This document shows positions 48,728-60,075 of a stretch of DNA of 64,000 nt, piece after piece. The stretch is taken from NCBI RefSeq assembly GCF_038396675.1, contig NC_088921.1, positions 25,322,501-25,386,500 of the forward strand, read 5' to 3'. Source of the stretch: Hydra vulgaris. Its lineage: Eukaryota > Cnidaria > Hydrozoa > Anthoathecata > Hydridae. Positions within the stretch are counted from its first letter, which is position 1, and every line of letters starts with the position of its first letter. The notes beneath the pieces were generated by a model. It had not been told where the DNA came from, ran no database searches, and worked only from the letters and a program-made list of their open reading frames with translations. The position numbers and the translations under genes are program-made.

Positions 48728-49699
48728 TATATAGAAATGTTAATATAAGAACTAAATATTATAGAATCAAATAGTATATTCAGAAAAATTTTTAACACAA
48801 TAATAAATATTATTAATGGCAACAGACTTTGAAATTCAAAACCTATTATATCACTTGAAAATTTTAAATGAGGTGAACTAGAACCAAAAAACATTCTATT
48901 GTAAACTCATAAAGAATAAATTAAATTTATGAAAACTCCTAATAAAATTGATAAAATTATAAATAAAGAAAATTTAAAAGCCGAAATTGAACCTGCTATT
49001 GGTGCTTCTACATGAGCCTGAGGAAGTCAAATATGAAATGGTACCATTGGTATTTTTACAGCTAAACCTACAAAAAACCCTATAAATAATCAAAATTTAA
49101 TATTATATGGAATTTTTATGATTAATAAATTTTCATAATTAGTAGTTCCAGTTAATGAATATATTTTAAATATACTTATTAGCATTAATAAAGATCCTAT
49201 CAAGGTATAAAAAAAGAAATAAAAAGCAGCTTTAATTTTTTCCTCTCTATAACCTCATATACCAATCATAATAAATACAGGTATTAATATACTTTCAAAT
49301 TAAATATAAAATCATAAAATATCAAAAATAGAAAATACTGTAATTAATAAAATAACTGATATAAATAGCAATATATTAAATTCTTTTTTAAATATTTTAT
49401 AGATTTTAAACTTATTAATATACATATAGGAATTATTAAAATACTTAAGTCTATAAAAAACATAGACAAGCCATCAACAGAAAGAATAAAATTGTTTCAA
49501 TTAATAATCAATTTAAATTTAAATTAAATTAAAAATTTAAAATTTTATGATTTAAAATAAAAAATAATATAAAATAAAATAATAATATCAAAGATCAAAA
49601 CAAAGAAATATTAAAAATATTTTTATTATTTCTTTTAACTAATAGAATATTTATTATACTTAAAAATGGAATTAATAAAAGAAAAATTAAATACATCAT
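48727..49699 (-). pseudogene. nad4: nad4 copy in NUMT, internally deleted
   Basis: It starts MMYLIFLLLIPFLSIINILL at 49699, overlapping the end of nad1. Recognisable blocks: LSVDGLSMFFIDLSIL, FIMIGIWG(Y)REEKIKAAFYFF and VPFHIWLPQAHVEAPIAGS. At that point the sequence jumps straight to FIILSILLGVFINLIYSLWVYNRMFFGSS, near the C-terminus. The copy is 973 bp against roughly 1.45 kb expected, so about 0.5 kb of the middle is missing. Frameshifts occur near 49490 and 49300. TGA reads as Trp. Confidence 0.9.
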
Positions 49700-50686
49700 T
49701 TATTGGATAAATCTCAAAAAGCTCCTAGTAAAGAATTGGTAATAATAATAAATGATAGACTTAGAGGTAAATAAGATTTTCATAATAAACCCATTAACTG
49801 ATCACATCTTAATCTAGGAAAAGAAGTTCTAACTCAAATAAATAAAAAGACAAATACAATCGTCTTTAAAAATAAAATAAAATTATTAATAAAAAAATAA
49901 TTACTTCAATTTCCTAAAAACAAAATTACAAAAAAAGCACTAGTAAATATTATGTGAGAATATTCTGCCAAAAAGAATAAAGCAAAAGTCATTGAAGAGT
50001 ATTCTACATTATAACCAGAAACTAATTCTGATTCACCTTCAGTTAGATCAAAAGGAGCTCTGTTAGTTTCTGCTAATGAACATATAAAAAACATTATAGC
50101 TATGGGTCATAAAGGAAAAATATAAGAAATGCTTTGACTTTGTGGATTTATTAAAGAATAGATGTTTAAAGTTCCAGCACATAAAATACAAGAAAAGCAA
50201 CTAAACTAATACATACTTCATAACTTATCATTTGAGCAGCAGCTCTTAATGAACCTAAAAAAGCATATTTAGAATTACTTGATCATCCAGATAAAAGTAT
50301 GGAATATATGTTTATTGAAGAAATAGCAAAAATAAACATTATTCCCAAGTTAAAGTCAAAAATTAAATTATTTACTCCTAAATTTTTATTCAAATTAAAT
50401 TATTATTCAAATAAGCAATGATAAAGTTAAAGCTAAAATAGGAGAAAATAAGTAAAGAAATATATGAACATGATTAGGGATAATTAATTCTTTTGAAAAT
50501 AATTTTACGCCATCAGCTAAAGGTTGTAATAATCCATATATTCCTACCACATTAGGACCTTTTCTATTCTGGCTGTAACCTAAAATTTTTCTTTCTGCTA
50601 AAGTCAAAGGCTACAGAAATCAAAACTGGGATAATAATTGTTAAAAACTTTATAATTTCTAATATAATTAAATATATGTTTTTCAT
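49687..50686 (-). pseudogene. nad1: nad1 copy in NUMT (NADH dehydrogenase subunit 1)
   Basis: It starts MKNIYLIILEIIKFLTIIIP (50686). A frameshift near 50610 precedes [21 protein letters not shown] and [15 protein letters not shown], the signature of subunit 1. A second indel lies near 50175, between [13 protein letters not shown] and NPQSQSISYIFPLWP. Then [29 protein letters not shown] (quinone-site region) and LRCDQLMGLLWKSYLPLSL follow to a stop at 49687. Near-normal length (1000 bp), but the two shifts destroy it. Confidence 0.93.
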
Positions 50687-51030
50687 TATCCTTTTAATAA
50701 ATTTAATAATTTTAAAGAAATAGATCCTTTTATTTTATAGAAAGCTACTATTATTGATAATCCAATAGCTGATACAATAGCTGACTCAATAGCTGACTCA
50801 ATAGCTGACTCAATAGCAGCAATGGTTATTATGTATATTGCTATTATTTGTTCTTCTGGAGAAAAATTAGTTAATGAGCTTAGTATAAAATTCATTGAAA
50901 TAGATAATAATAAAATTTCTATACTAACTAAACTCAATATTATATTGCTTCTGTTAATAACTATTCCGATAATACTAATACAAAACATAAATATTACTAA
51001 TAAATTAAAATCAAATAACATTATTCTCAT
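50686..51030 (-). pseudogene. nad4L: nad4L copy in NUMT with 12-bp repeat expansion
   Basis: It starts MRIMLFDFNLLVIFMFCISI and ends KGSISLKLLNLLKG, typical of subunit 4L. Its conserved AAIESAIGLSI segment is expanded to AAIESAIESAIESAIVSAIG by extra 12-bp units. That makes 114 residues against about 100 normally. The frame remains open. The gene overlaps the nad1 start. Confidence 0.9.
50765..50815. repeat. 12-bp tandem repeat within the nad4L copy
   Basis: Four adjacent units of AATAGCTGACTC, the last degenerate (AATAGCTGATAC), consistent with replication slippage after nuclear insertion. Confidence 0.9.
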
Positions 51031-51352
51031 TCTAACCCCCCTTTTAATCATTCGTAAATTAACCCTATAACTAATACAATTATAAATAAATAATAGATTG
51101 TGAATAATAGTCTATTAAATTTGAATTTACAGATCATAAAAATAAATAAATTTTCTCTAAATCAAATACTAAAAATAAAATAGCAATTAAAAAAAATCTT
51201 ATAGAAAATGGTTGACCAGTTGAATGAAAAGGATTAAATCCTAATTCATAAATAGAAACTTTTTCTTTATCAGGTGATTTGAAAGAAAGAAAAATTGAAA
51301 AAAATAAAACAATAAAACTAAGTAAAAAACTAATAAACAAGTTTAATTTCAT
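51021..51352 (-). pseudogene. nad3: nad3 copy in NUMT
   Basis: It starts [19 protein letters not shown] at 51352. The [24 protein letters not shown] block (subunit 3 signature) and FLVFDLEK are intact. A one-base indel near 51100 shifts the frame before YEWLKGGLEWE at the end. TGA reads as Trp in the last block. Confidence 0.93.
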
Positions 51353-51926
51353 GAATTATTTCTTAAATGTTGCATAAATATTTTTTGGTTTTTTGAGTTA
51401 AGATTATGAGTAATTGTTAAAACAATTATTCCTATCATTCCTATTGATAAAATAATGCTTATTAACATAAAATTTATATAATATTTAGAATAAAAGAATA
51501 AAACTAAATTATGAAAATTATAATAATTTATCAAATTAAAATTTAAAAAGCTATTATTCAAATAATAAGGTAAAAATACATTCTTATTAATAACTTTTAT
51601 TATTAATGAAGTTAAAACAATTAAAATTATAGGGATTAGATTATTAATATTAGAATTTTTTTTATTTGTATTATATCTAACATCATTATTACAAATAAAA
51701 ATAAAATTACTATAGCTCCTACATATATTATTATTAACAATAACGATAAAAATTCTAAATCTAAATTAATTAATAAAGCAAAAGAAAAGAAAAATACAGC
51801 TACTAATCAAAAAACAGAATGAATAGGATTTAAAGAATTAATACACATTAAACATCCTAATATTATTAAAATAGAAGAAAAAAAGAAAAATTCATTCATG
51901 AAAAACATTTCAGAGTAATAAGTCAT
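51349..51926 (-). pseudogene. nad6: nad6 copy in NUMT
   Basis: Start at 51926 (MTYYSEMFFMNEFFFFSSIL) or at an internal ATG nearer 51899. It continues CLMCINSLNPIHSVFWLVAVFF, LLINLDLEFLSLLLIMMYVGAIVILFLFV (subunit 6 signature) and ends [12 protein letters not shown] overlapping nad3. Total length is not a multiple of three, so an indel is present; I did not place it. Confidence 0.88.
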
Positions 51927-52400
51927 AAGCAATTAAAAAGGTGACAAAATGTAATTTTATTTTTGAAAAAAATTAATTAAAAATTTACAACGGTTGCATT
52001 AACATTTAAAAAGAATTAAAGTAAGCAATCATTTTAATGCAGCGATGGATTTTTCTTTTGAGGGTAAGTACTATTTAATTACATTAAATATTTCATTTAA
52101 AAGTTTGGCAATATGGTGTTAAAATATGGTTTAAAAAACTGGGTTGAAATTGTAAAATATTTTTTGGTTTTTAATTTTTAAATTTATACAACTTTTTGTA
52201 TCCACATGTATCCAAGCTAATTTATTAACAGTGTATAGCTAAAGTCCTAAGGTGTACAACAATGAACAAATTTTCACCATATAAATCCACAAGTTTTTCT
52301 TATTAAATTTCATTTAGATCATGTGCGCTCTTTTTCAAAAGAGCATGCTGTGTGTTGGGGTACAGAAACCAAGCTACTTTAATCAGAAAAAGTCTGAAAT
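51927..52400. other. Sequence between NUMT and RAG1-like gene
   Basis: A+T-rich; the first part may still be mitochondrial (possibly small-subunit rRNA or nad5 edge), but nothing is diagnostic. Confidence 0.35.
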
Positions 52401-52478
52401 CATCAGAAAAAATTAAATCAAAAGACTTTATTTATGGTGGCAGGCAGTTAAATTGTGACAAGGCATTAGCTTATTACA

Positions 52479-53882
52479 TTGACTTTAAATGTACAAGTCA
52501 CTCTTATAAACAGACGAGAAAGTGGTCTTAAAAGGAAGGGCATATATTATTTCCATCTTATTATAGTATTAGATGAACATATTTCTGTTACAAAAACACG
52601 TGCCGAAATTAGTCAACACGCTATATTTGATAAAACTACTGAACGCCTAATTGAAGCCCAATGCGAAGTTTTTAAAAGTATTACTTTTACTACGCCATTC
52701 ACACTAATTAGCAAATGGGGATGTGATGGGAGCTCCAGTTACAGCATATACAAACAGAGATTTAAAAACTCTGATGCTACTGATGAGTTTCTGTTTTTAT
52801 TTTCATTTGTTTCGTTGAGACTGAGTGACGATCAAAATATTATTTGGCAAAATCCACAACCTTCATCCACGCATTATTGCCGACCAATTAAATTTATTTT
52901 TTCAAAAGAAACAAATCTTTTAACTACAACAGAAACTAACCAAGTTTTAAAAGAAATTTCTCAACTTGTTCTAACATCTATAAGACTCAACGAATCTAAA
53001 ACTACTGTTAAACACGACCCAATCCTATCAATTATAAATGGAAAAGTTTGCAATGCCTTGACTGACACAAGTTCCCAACAAAAGTGTTACATATGTGGTG
53101 CGACTCCTAAAATGATGAACGGTGAACTAAAAGACTTAGTTGTTAAAAAAGTACATTATGGTTTTGGTCTATCTACTTTGCATGCGTGGATTCGTTTTTT
53201 TGAGTGCATGCTACACATTTGCTACCGTTTAGATATAAAAGATTGGCAAGTTAGAAGTGATAAATATAAATCTAGTGTCCAAAAACGTTCAGAAGATATC
53301 AAACAAAAGTTTAAAAACCATAAGGGCCTTATTGCAGATAAACCAAAACCTGGCTTTGGGAATACAAATGATGGGAACACAGCTCTCAGGTTTTTTATGA
53401 AGCCAGAGTTGAGTGGAGAGATTATGGGTTTATACATCAATCTCATTAAAAATTTCAGTATTTTATTAAGAACACTTTCCTCTCGCTATAATATTAACTA
53501 TTATGAATTTGAAAAGCTTTGTTCTGAAATCAAAACTCTTTATATTAATCTGTATCCGTGGTACTATATGCCTGTTACTGAGCACAAAATACTTGCACAT
53601 AGCACGGAAGTTATAAAAACATCCCTTCTTCCAATAGGACAACTGTCGGAAGAGTCTCAAGAAGCCCGCAATAAAGATTTTCGTCGATTGCGCGAACACC
53701 ATTCAAGAAAAAATTCACGTATTTGCACAAATATAGATTTGCTCAATATGCTTTTGGTTACATCAGATCTTGTCATCAACTCACACAGAGAATTGTTAAG
53801 TAAGAAAACTGGTAAACTACCGTTGGAAGTTTTGAATTTAATTATCCCGCCTATAATACCAATACAGCTTGTTGCTTGTTGA
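52479..53882 (+). CDS. RAG1/Transib-core-like protein, middle catalytic Asp absent
   Basis: An open frame of 467 codons without a stop. Landmarks resemble the RAG1/Transib catalytic core. KWGCDGSSSYSIYKQRF holds the first Asp (residue 83), and HYCRPIKFIF follows. CYIC at 203-206 and HKILAH at 369-374 sit in the places of the RAG1 zinc ligands C727/C730 and H937/H942. IGQLSEESQEARNKDFRR carries the final Glu (391 or 392). The block that should hold the second Asp reads STLHAWIRFFEC with no Asp. Upstream text (GGRQLNCDKALAYYIDF, then a shift) hints at a longer N-terminus lost by frameshift, so the ORF start may be artificial. A short acidic tail in a following frame (53893-53967, CDDEDYLESDSLGSENNN) may be the original C-terminus. 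It could be a transposon relative or a domesticated, inactive derivative. Confidence 0.55.
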   Translation: MTLNVQVTLINRRESGLKRKGIYYFHLIIVLDEHISVTKTRAEISQHAIFDKTTERLIEAQCEVFKSITFTTPFTLISKWGCDGSSSYSIYKQRFKNSDATDEFLFLFSFVSLRLSDDQNIIWQNPQPSSTHYCRPIKFIFSKETNLLTTTETNQVLKEISQLVLTSIRLNESKTTVKHDPILSIINGKVCNALTDTSSQQKCYICGATPKMMNGELKDLVVKKVHYGFGLSTLHAWIRFFECMLHICYRLDIKDWQVRSDKYKSSVQKRSEDIKQKFKNHKGLIADKPKPGFGNTNDGNTALRFFMKPELSGEIMGLYINLIKNFSILLRTLSSRYNINYYEFEKLCSEIKTLYINLYPWYYMPVTEHKILAHSTEVIKTSLLPIGQLSEESQEARNKDFRRLREHHSRKNSRICTNIDLLNMLLVTSDLVINSHRELLSKKTGKLPLEVLNLIIPPIIPIQLVAC

Positions 53883-54179
53883 AAATAGAATTATGTGTGA
53901 CGATGAAGATTATTTAGAGTCCGATTCATTGGGTAGTGAAAATAACAATGATTCATCCAATAATAATTAATAAAATATTTTTTTATTTTACGTAGTGTAG
54001 TGAGTATATTTTTATATTTTGTATATTTGTAGTGAGTATATTTTTATTACATTATGTGTTGAAATTTAGTATTTATTTTTATTACTTAATTATCTTTTTC
54101 AAGAAAAAAAACTTTTAAAAACTTAAAAGTAATTAAAATATCGCCTTTTTTACAATAAAATTAAAAAAAAAAAAACTTT

Positions 54180-54262
54180 TTATAGAAAAATTGACTTTTT
54201 GGCGCCCCTTTAAGCTTAAACGCGCGGGGTAATTGCCCCCTGCCTCCCCCAGGCTATCCTAC
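54180..54262. repeat. G+C-rich transposon-like end
   Basis: GGCGCCCCTTTAAGCTTAAA then CGCGCGGGGTAATTGCCCCC and CTGCCTCCCCCAGGC contrast with the A+T-rich flanks. They look like the terminal region of a DNA element, possibly that carrying the RAG1-like gene. A matching left end was not found. Confidence 0.4.
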
Positions 54263-55190
54263 TGCATAACTAATCAATAAAACACCAAAATATTGTTAAC
54301 TACATTCTTAGGAATGAAATTACAAACCAAAATATTTTTGTCCACCTAGCTTGTATGAAGCGATACACTGTGCGCAGGTAGCAGGAAAAAGTCCCTCGGA
54401 AAAATTGTTATTGCCAACAGTGGAGTTTTTTTTGTTTTTTTTTTGACATTATTTAGAATAAGTAGCCACAAAATTGATCTACTTATTAGATGAATTGAAT
54501 TTAAAATGTTTTTTACCACGTCAATAATAACATTAAAAGGTTTTATTATGGCATATTTAAATATGGTGTGGTTCTACAGATTAGCAAACTGATAATAAAC
54601 CTATCAAGTGCCTCTTTAATTGCTGTTATTTTAACCACTGATTTTTAACAAATCATTAATAAAGAGAAATAATTAAAAATAACATCTAAACATTTTCAAA
54701 TTACTTTTTATAAATACGAATGTCTGTTCTTTTTCTCAATCTTTTTAACTTAAATGCATCTGCCTTTAAGTCTTATTAACTTCTTTTCTTCCTAAAATTC
54801 TATCCTTCCTAAAGCCCTGGCTTCCTCTTGGTTCATCGAAGCGGGTCATTATGCTCTTAAGTGAGCTGAAGCTGTCTTTTCAGACTTTGTTATGTGGCTT
54901 CTATATGGCAATAAGCCGCAGGAGGATAAACCATAATACCATATTAGCATATTTTACGAATGCTTTTTTAAAATTTTCTACAATATTTTCAACACTAATA
55001 TGCATAAAGTTAGTTTGAATCTCAAAACTAAAATTATTAAATCGTCTTGGATTACAAATAGTTTGCGGAAATTTAATTAAAATATTAAAATTCCGGAAAG
55101 TTGCTCAAATTTATTACATAAATATAAATTAAGTTCTAAACGCAATTGGTTTACAAGAAAAAAAAAGTTGCTGGCAGCAAAAAATTTAGA
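54263..55190. other. Non-coding DNA
   Basis: No gene or clear repeat seen. Confidence 0.45.
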
Positions 55191-55194
55191 TCTT

Positions 55195-55290
55195 TTTCTC
55201 ACCTCACCTTTCTGACCTCACTTGTCACTTCTCACCTCACCTCTCCTCTAACCACACCTCACCTCTCACTTCTCACCTCACCCTTTTCTG
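55195..55290. repeat. CACCTCACCTCT low-complexity repeat
   Basis: About eight irregular CTCACCTCAC/CTTCTCACCTC units. Confidence 0.9.
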
Positions 55291-55422
55291 ATAAACTTAA
55301 TAATGATTTTTTAGACGATTAAAAGAGATAACAGAAGAATTTATTAAATACTTTGTGTCTGTAAGACCAAAAATTGTTCAAGTAATAAAGCTAACAGATT
55401 CATTAATGACCTCTAACACTGT

Positions 55423-55510
55423 GGGCACGCGTCGTCCGGGGGACGTCGCGTGCCCACTCGAATGAGACGTCTCTTGATGTCCCCTAGACAACACATGCCG
55501 ACTTGGAAAC
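55423..55510. mobile_element. G+C-rich fold-back repeat, copy 1
   Basis: GTGGGCACGCGTCGTCCGGG pairs with GACGTCGCGTGCCCAC immediately after it. A second weaker copy (GTCCCCTAGACAACACATGC) follows at about 55480. Confidence 0.85.
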
Positions 55511-56263
55511 TCCTCCAAGAACCCTTCTGAACTATCTTTTGAGGGTTGGAAAAGACCTCAAAATGTTAAAATTTTACAAAGCAGTAGACTCTGATGTTGA
55601 TATTGGCAAATTACAAGTTTATTTGATGTTTTGAAAGATAAACTCTTCAAGATTTTTTCAATATCAATAAAACAAAACTTTTTTACAAACTCTAAAGTTA
55701 ACAAAAGTCATGCCAATATTAAAAGGTGGTGGCATATTGTGCCATATTGGCGTACTATTGATCTTGAAAGTTTTACAAAGTTAGATTGGTACCGATTGGT
55801 ACGGAATTACTAATGGTGCAATGACAGAAAAATGAAGATTCTATAGAAGGTATCCTTAGTATGATTAAGTTGTGAACCGCGGTGTCTATGTCGCGCCATC
55901 AGGAATTTGTCGGTTTTTTTTTGTTTACTCGGTGTAGTTAAGGCAATTTTAAATTATTATAGCGTCTGTTTGATACTTTGCTGACTACGACATATTTCCG
56001 TTAAATAATCAACTCTGTGAACTATGAAAAGACAAAATTAAAAAAAAATTAAAGTAATAAACGTTCCCGTTACATAAAATAAAAATCTTTGTAGCAAAAC
56101 ATTATTTGGGTTTGAGAGCTACGGTAATAAGGATTTGTCAATTTTAGTTGAGACCTGTATGTGTATTTTACTCGAAACCTGTATATGCATTTAAAATTGA
56201 GATTATCTAGTGTACCCCCGGTTTAAGCAAGTTGCCTATGTGGTTTTAGCAAGATTTTTCAAG

Positions 56264-56446
<183 letters not shown>

Positions 56447-56466
<20 letters not shown>
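56447..56466. repeat. (GA)n microsatellite
   Basis: Ten GA units directly after the (TA)n array. Confidence 0.95.
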
Positions 56467-56896
56467 TATTTTTTAAATACGGACTTTTCTGTAAAGATGA
56501 AGTCTGTAATTTTCTTGCCTATCTTTACCAGTATTACGAGAAATTATCACGTATATATTAGTGGTTCTCTACGACAATACCTAACGGTTTTCTACGAGTC
56601 CCCGCGTATTTTTATTTTTTATCGATCTAATTTTGTAAACTTTTTATTATCATTTACTTTTTTATTCTTATCTTGTAAACTTTATATTTTATAACAAAGT
56701 GTTGTTTAAAATCTAATAAAGGACACACACGCAAAAAAAAATTCTTTTTACATTTTAGAAAAAATTATAAGGGTTTGTTAGACTCGCCAAAAAGGATTTG
56801 TCGTTATTTTTTTGGACATAATGCAAATCTAACCTACAAAAGCATTGTAATATAACTAGCCTGAGAGAGTGTTACATTTTCTTTTCAGTTTTTCAC

Positions 56897-56962
56897 AGTG
56901 GGCATGCGTTGTTCGGACGTCGTAAGACTTCCACTGGAAGTCCCCCGGACGACGCATGCCCA
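56897..56962. mobile_element. G+C-rich fold-back repeat, copy 2
   Basis: GTGGGCATGCGTTGTTCGGA and its inverse CCGGACGACGCATGCCCAC form a hairpin of 66 bp. It is clearly related to the 55423 copy 1.5 kb away. Confidence 0.85.
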
Positions 56963-57329
56963 CAGGGTTAGATCACATGGTTTGGGTTTGTTGGTCTCGC
57001 CAATGAGGATTTTTTTTAAAAAAACACAGTTGCATCATTATTAATGATGCAATCAAATTTTTTCTTGTTAAACACGTTTCTGTTTTCTTGCTAATAACAA
57101 CAATCTTTAAGATTGCGTCATTTAAATAAAAGATAATCAAGATTTGTTTAGTGAGAAAATTTGCAGAAGGTTGTATGTGAACCTAAATCAAAAAAACGAA
57201 TATTTTTTTACAACATAGCTACTTTGTAATTCTGTTTGTAAAGTTATTATAGTATTTATAAAACTTTTTTATAATCAAATGTCAATTAGATAAAGAATTT
57301 AATTTAAATCATTTAAATTTTAATAGAAT

Positions 57330-60075
57330 TAAAAATGAGAACAAGAAAGAGATTATTAGAGCCTGTAGATAGTAGTGGTGGCTGTTCCAGCTCTTACAAA
57401 CCCCAAAAAATACTGCTAGAGTACCAGAATAAAGAATACTTTTTTAGTTGAAAAGTCTGCAATATTGACGTCTTTTAGGCTTCAAAAATGACGTCTGTTA
57501 GAATTGATGTTTTAAAACACCAGCTGATGTTTTAAATCTCCAGGGAAAGAAGCTACAAACACAAAAATTGACTCATTGATATCTTGTTAGCTTGGTGTTG
57601 ATTGCAGGTAAGATATTTGTTCTAAAGAAGAAAATTTATGTTAGCCAAATAACTTTCAATTCAAATCTATGATTTTAATTATAGCTATTTTAAAAACTAG
57701 CAAAACTTATAATCTTATAAAAATTATTTATATATATTTATAAGTTTATAACCTTTATTTTTTAAATAGAATGATATGTACCGCATTACCAAAGCAGTAT
57801 CAAGAGGAATGCATTTTGGGATCCATCATAGTTATATCTGGCTTAGATCTGGATTTCCAGTTATCTGTGCTAGTAGGCTGATCACGAATATCAAAGCATA
57901 TATCACAAAATTTATGAACATGAAGAATTCACAGCACTATACAAGCCAAGGATCTTTCGCTTCCAGAAAAGAACTTACTACTTCCTTAAGATGTAAATGT
58001 AATTTTCATAAACTAAGCCAAAATATAATAAGTAACTTTCTTAGTTTGAATATACTATTCAAGAATATCATACTGATCATAACATAAAAGCATTTATGCT
58101 TTCATTATATCAATAAACATAACTTACTTTACTTTTTAAAGGACTGTTTTAATCAAACAATGACCACAAGAAACTCGTTAATGCTATCAATATGGATAAG
58201 TTTATATTTAAGGAAGACAAGATAAATGACATTGTCTTTACCAGAGCTCTGATAGCATATAGCCAGAGCCGAATATTCGAAGCAAGAGGAAAAGAGAGAG
58301 CTAGAAAGATTGAATAATAGAATACTCTCCAGTGTAGAACCTCAGAATTCTGTACTTAATAATTCAAACTTATCTGCCATGCTCAGTTTAAGTGGAATTG
58401 CATATCAACTTAGTCCTGCCATAAAAACAAAATCTATTAAATGCTCAATCTCAACATATCGAAATTAGCAAAGACACCATAAATACCATAATGAGAGCAA
58501 TTTTGAGACCCAACATATCTGCCAATAAGATCACTGCTACTCTAACAAAGTTGGTTATTAAAGTAGGAGTTAATCCAGACAAGCTTCCTTTTTTATATTC
58601 TAATATATGCTGAATGAAAAATAAGGTAATTGATAACGGTTTAGCTAAATTAAAAAAGTTATTGGAGTACCGCACGAACTTCAAAGATCCGATCTTTGTT
58701 TTGATGGCAAGAACTGACTGCTAGATGCACCAGACATTAAATTTGACATTGGTCTAGACCAGTATAATGCTACCAGTGACCTTTTAAACTATATTGGACA
58801 AAGCTAACAGTGTGCACGCTATCTGCTTTGATACCACCAGCAGCAATACTGGCAAACTGCGCTATACACAAGTAAAAAAATATATACATATTTTTAAAAA
58901 TCTTATTACTAATTAAGTTGTTTAAATTTTTAGTCATATAATAATTATGTTAGGCTAAAGAAATAAAGATACTGATTTGACAGTGGTAAGTATAGTATAG
59001 TATGTGGTAAGTATGTAAGAACCCTATGTACATTTAAGATTGAAATCTGACCTTGGCAAGCCCTTATTGATGTTTGCCTGCTTTCACTACGCCAAATAGG
59101 CCCACATCAATCATTTCGCAGAGACTAATAAATGCAAAATAACTATTGATCTTGAAAATTCATTTTTATAGAAAATCTATTTGTGAAAGGCTGAAAGCTC
59201 AAACTGGCTAAAGCTTTTAGCAAAGATTCAACTTATGATGATTGTGAAAATTGAAGCTTTTAAAAACTCAGATATTACTTTAAAACAATTGGAAAACAGA
59301 CATTTACTAAAACACTAAATAATCATTTTTAGTAGCATTTTTTTTATTCCTTATGGTATCTAGATTTAGGAAACATTCAATAAAAACCTAATTATATTTT
59401 AGACTGGTTAGAAGAAAGATAACTATCACGAGCAAGTTATTTCTTATGTACGTGAACCATAGCTTTATTTTTAAGTTTAAAAAACCTGGTGCTAAGCACA
59501 ACGCGAGCAACTGTTGTTGTTCGCACAACGCGAACAACAACAGTTGTTCGCGTTGTGCTGGCAAATTCAGACAATTCAATTACTGAACAAGCATCGGAGA
59601 GGCTCGCCAAAAGGCTCTTTTTACTTGCTTTATAATGACTGATTTTTAACATTTAAGGCATTTACAAAACCAATTTGAAATAGATGATTTATCTAGCTAG
59701 CTCCAAGAACATTAATTCTGATTATTTGGACTTCCAGTCGTTCGTCAAAAACTTGTCTGTTGTCAATGGTTGTAGCGAAATGGCTGTAAAGTTGGTACAC
59801 GAAACAGTTTATCAATTCAAGTCTGTACATAAGCTGCAAATGCTGCTCAAATTTAAAAACAACTGTGCCGTGCCATTCTTAAAGACCAAAGCTGCTTACT
59901 GCAAATTAGTTGAGCAGAGTTATTTGCTTAGCTTTTAAACGAGTTCCATGATATAGAAGAAGTAAAGGTATCCAGCTCTTGTGAAATGGATACTGAAGCA
60001 GATGGCAGCACTGATTTTTTTCCTGATTTTGGTGCTATAGAAATACTGTTTGGTAATCATGCTAATGACAACTAA
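57330..60075 (+). pseudogene. Decayed transposon-like gene with FDTTSSNTG motif
   Basis: It begins MRTRKRLLEPVDSSGG at about 57335. Scattered frames follow: 57776-58087; RARKIERLNNRILSSVEPQNS (about 58290); NKITATLTKLVIKVGVNPDK (about 58535); then AICFDTTSSNTGKLRY at about 58820-58870. A later frame (59684-59938) reads FQSFVKNLSVVNGCSEMAVKLVHETV and ends near a short acidic segment at about 59940-60075. V-FDTT-SNTG and NLSVVNDCAERGVKL-type blocks are features I associate with a multicopy cnidarian/arthropod transposon-like protein family of unknown name. The Asp in FDTT could be catalytic. Many stops; not functional. Confidence 0.5.

Noticed and set aside
50822..51070. Plus-strand hydrophobic frame
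   Set aside because: It is the antisense of nad4L/nad3 copies; hydrophobicity follows from base composition.
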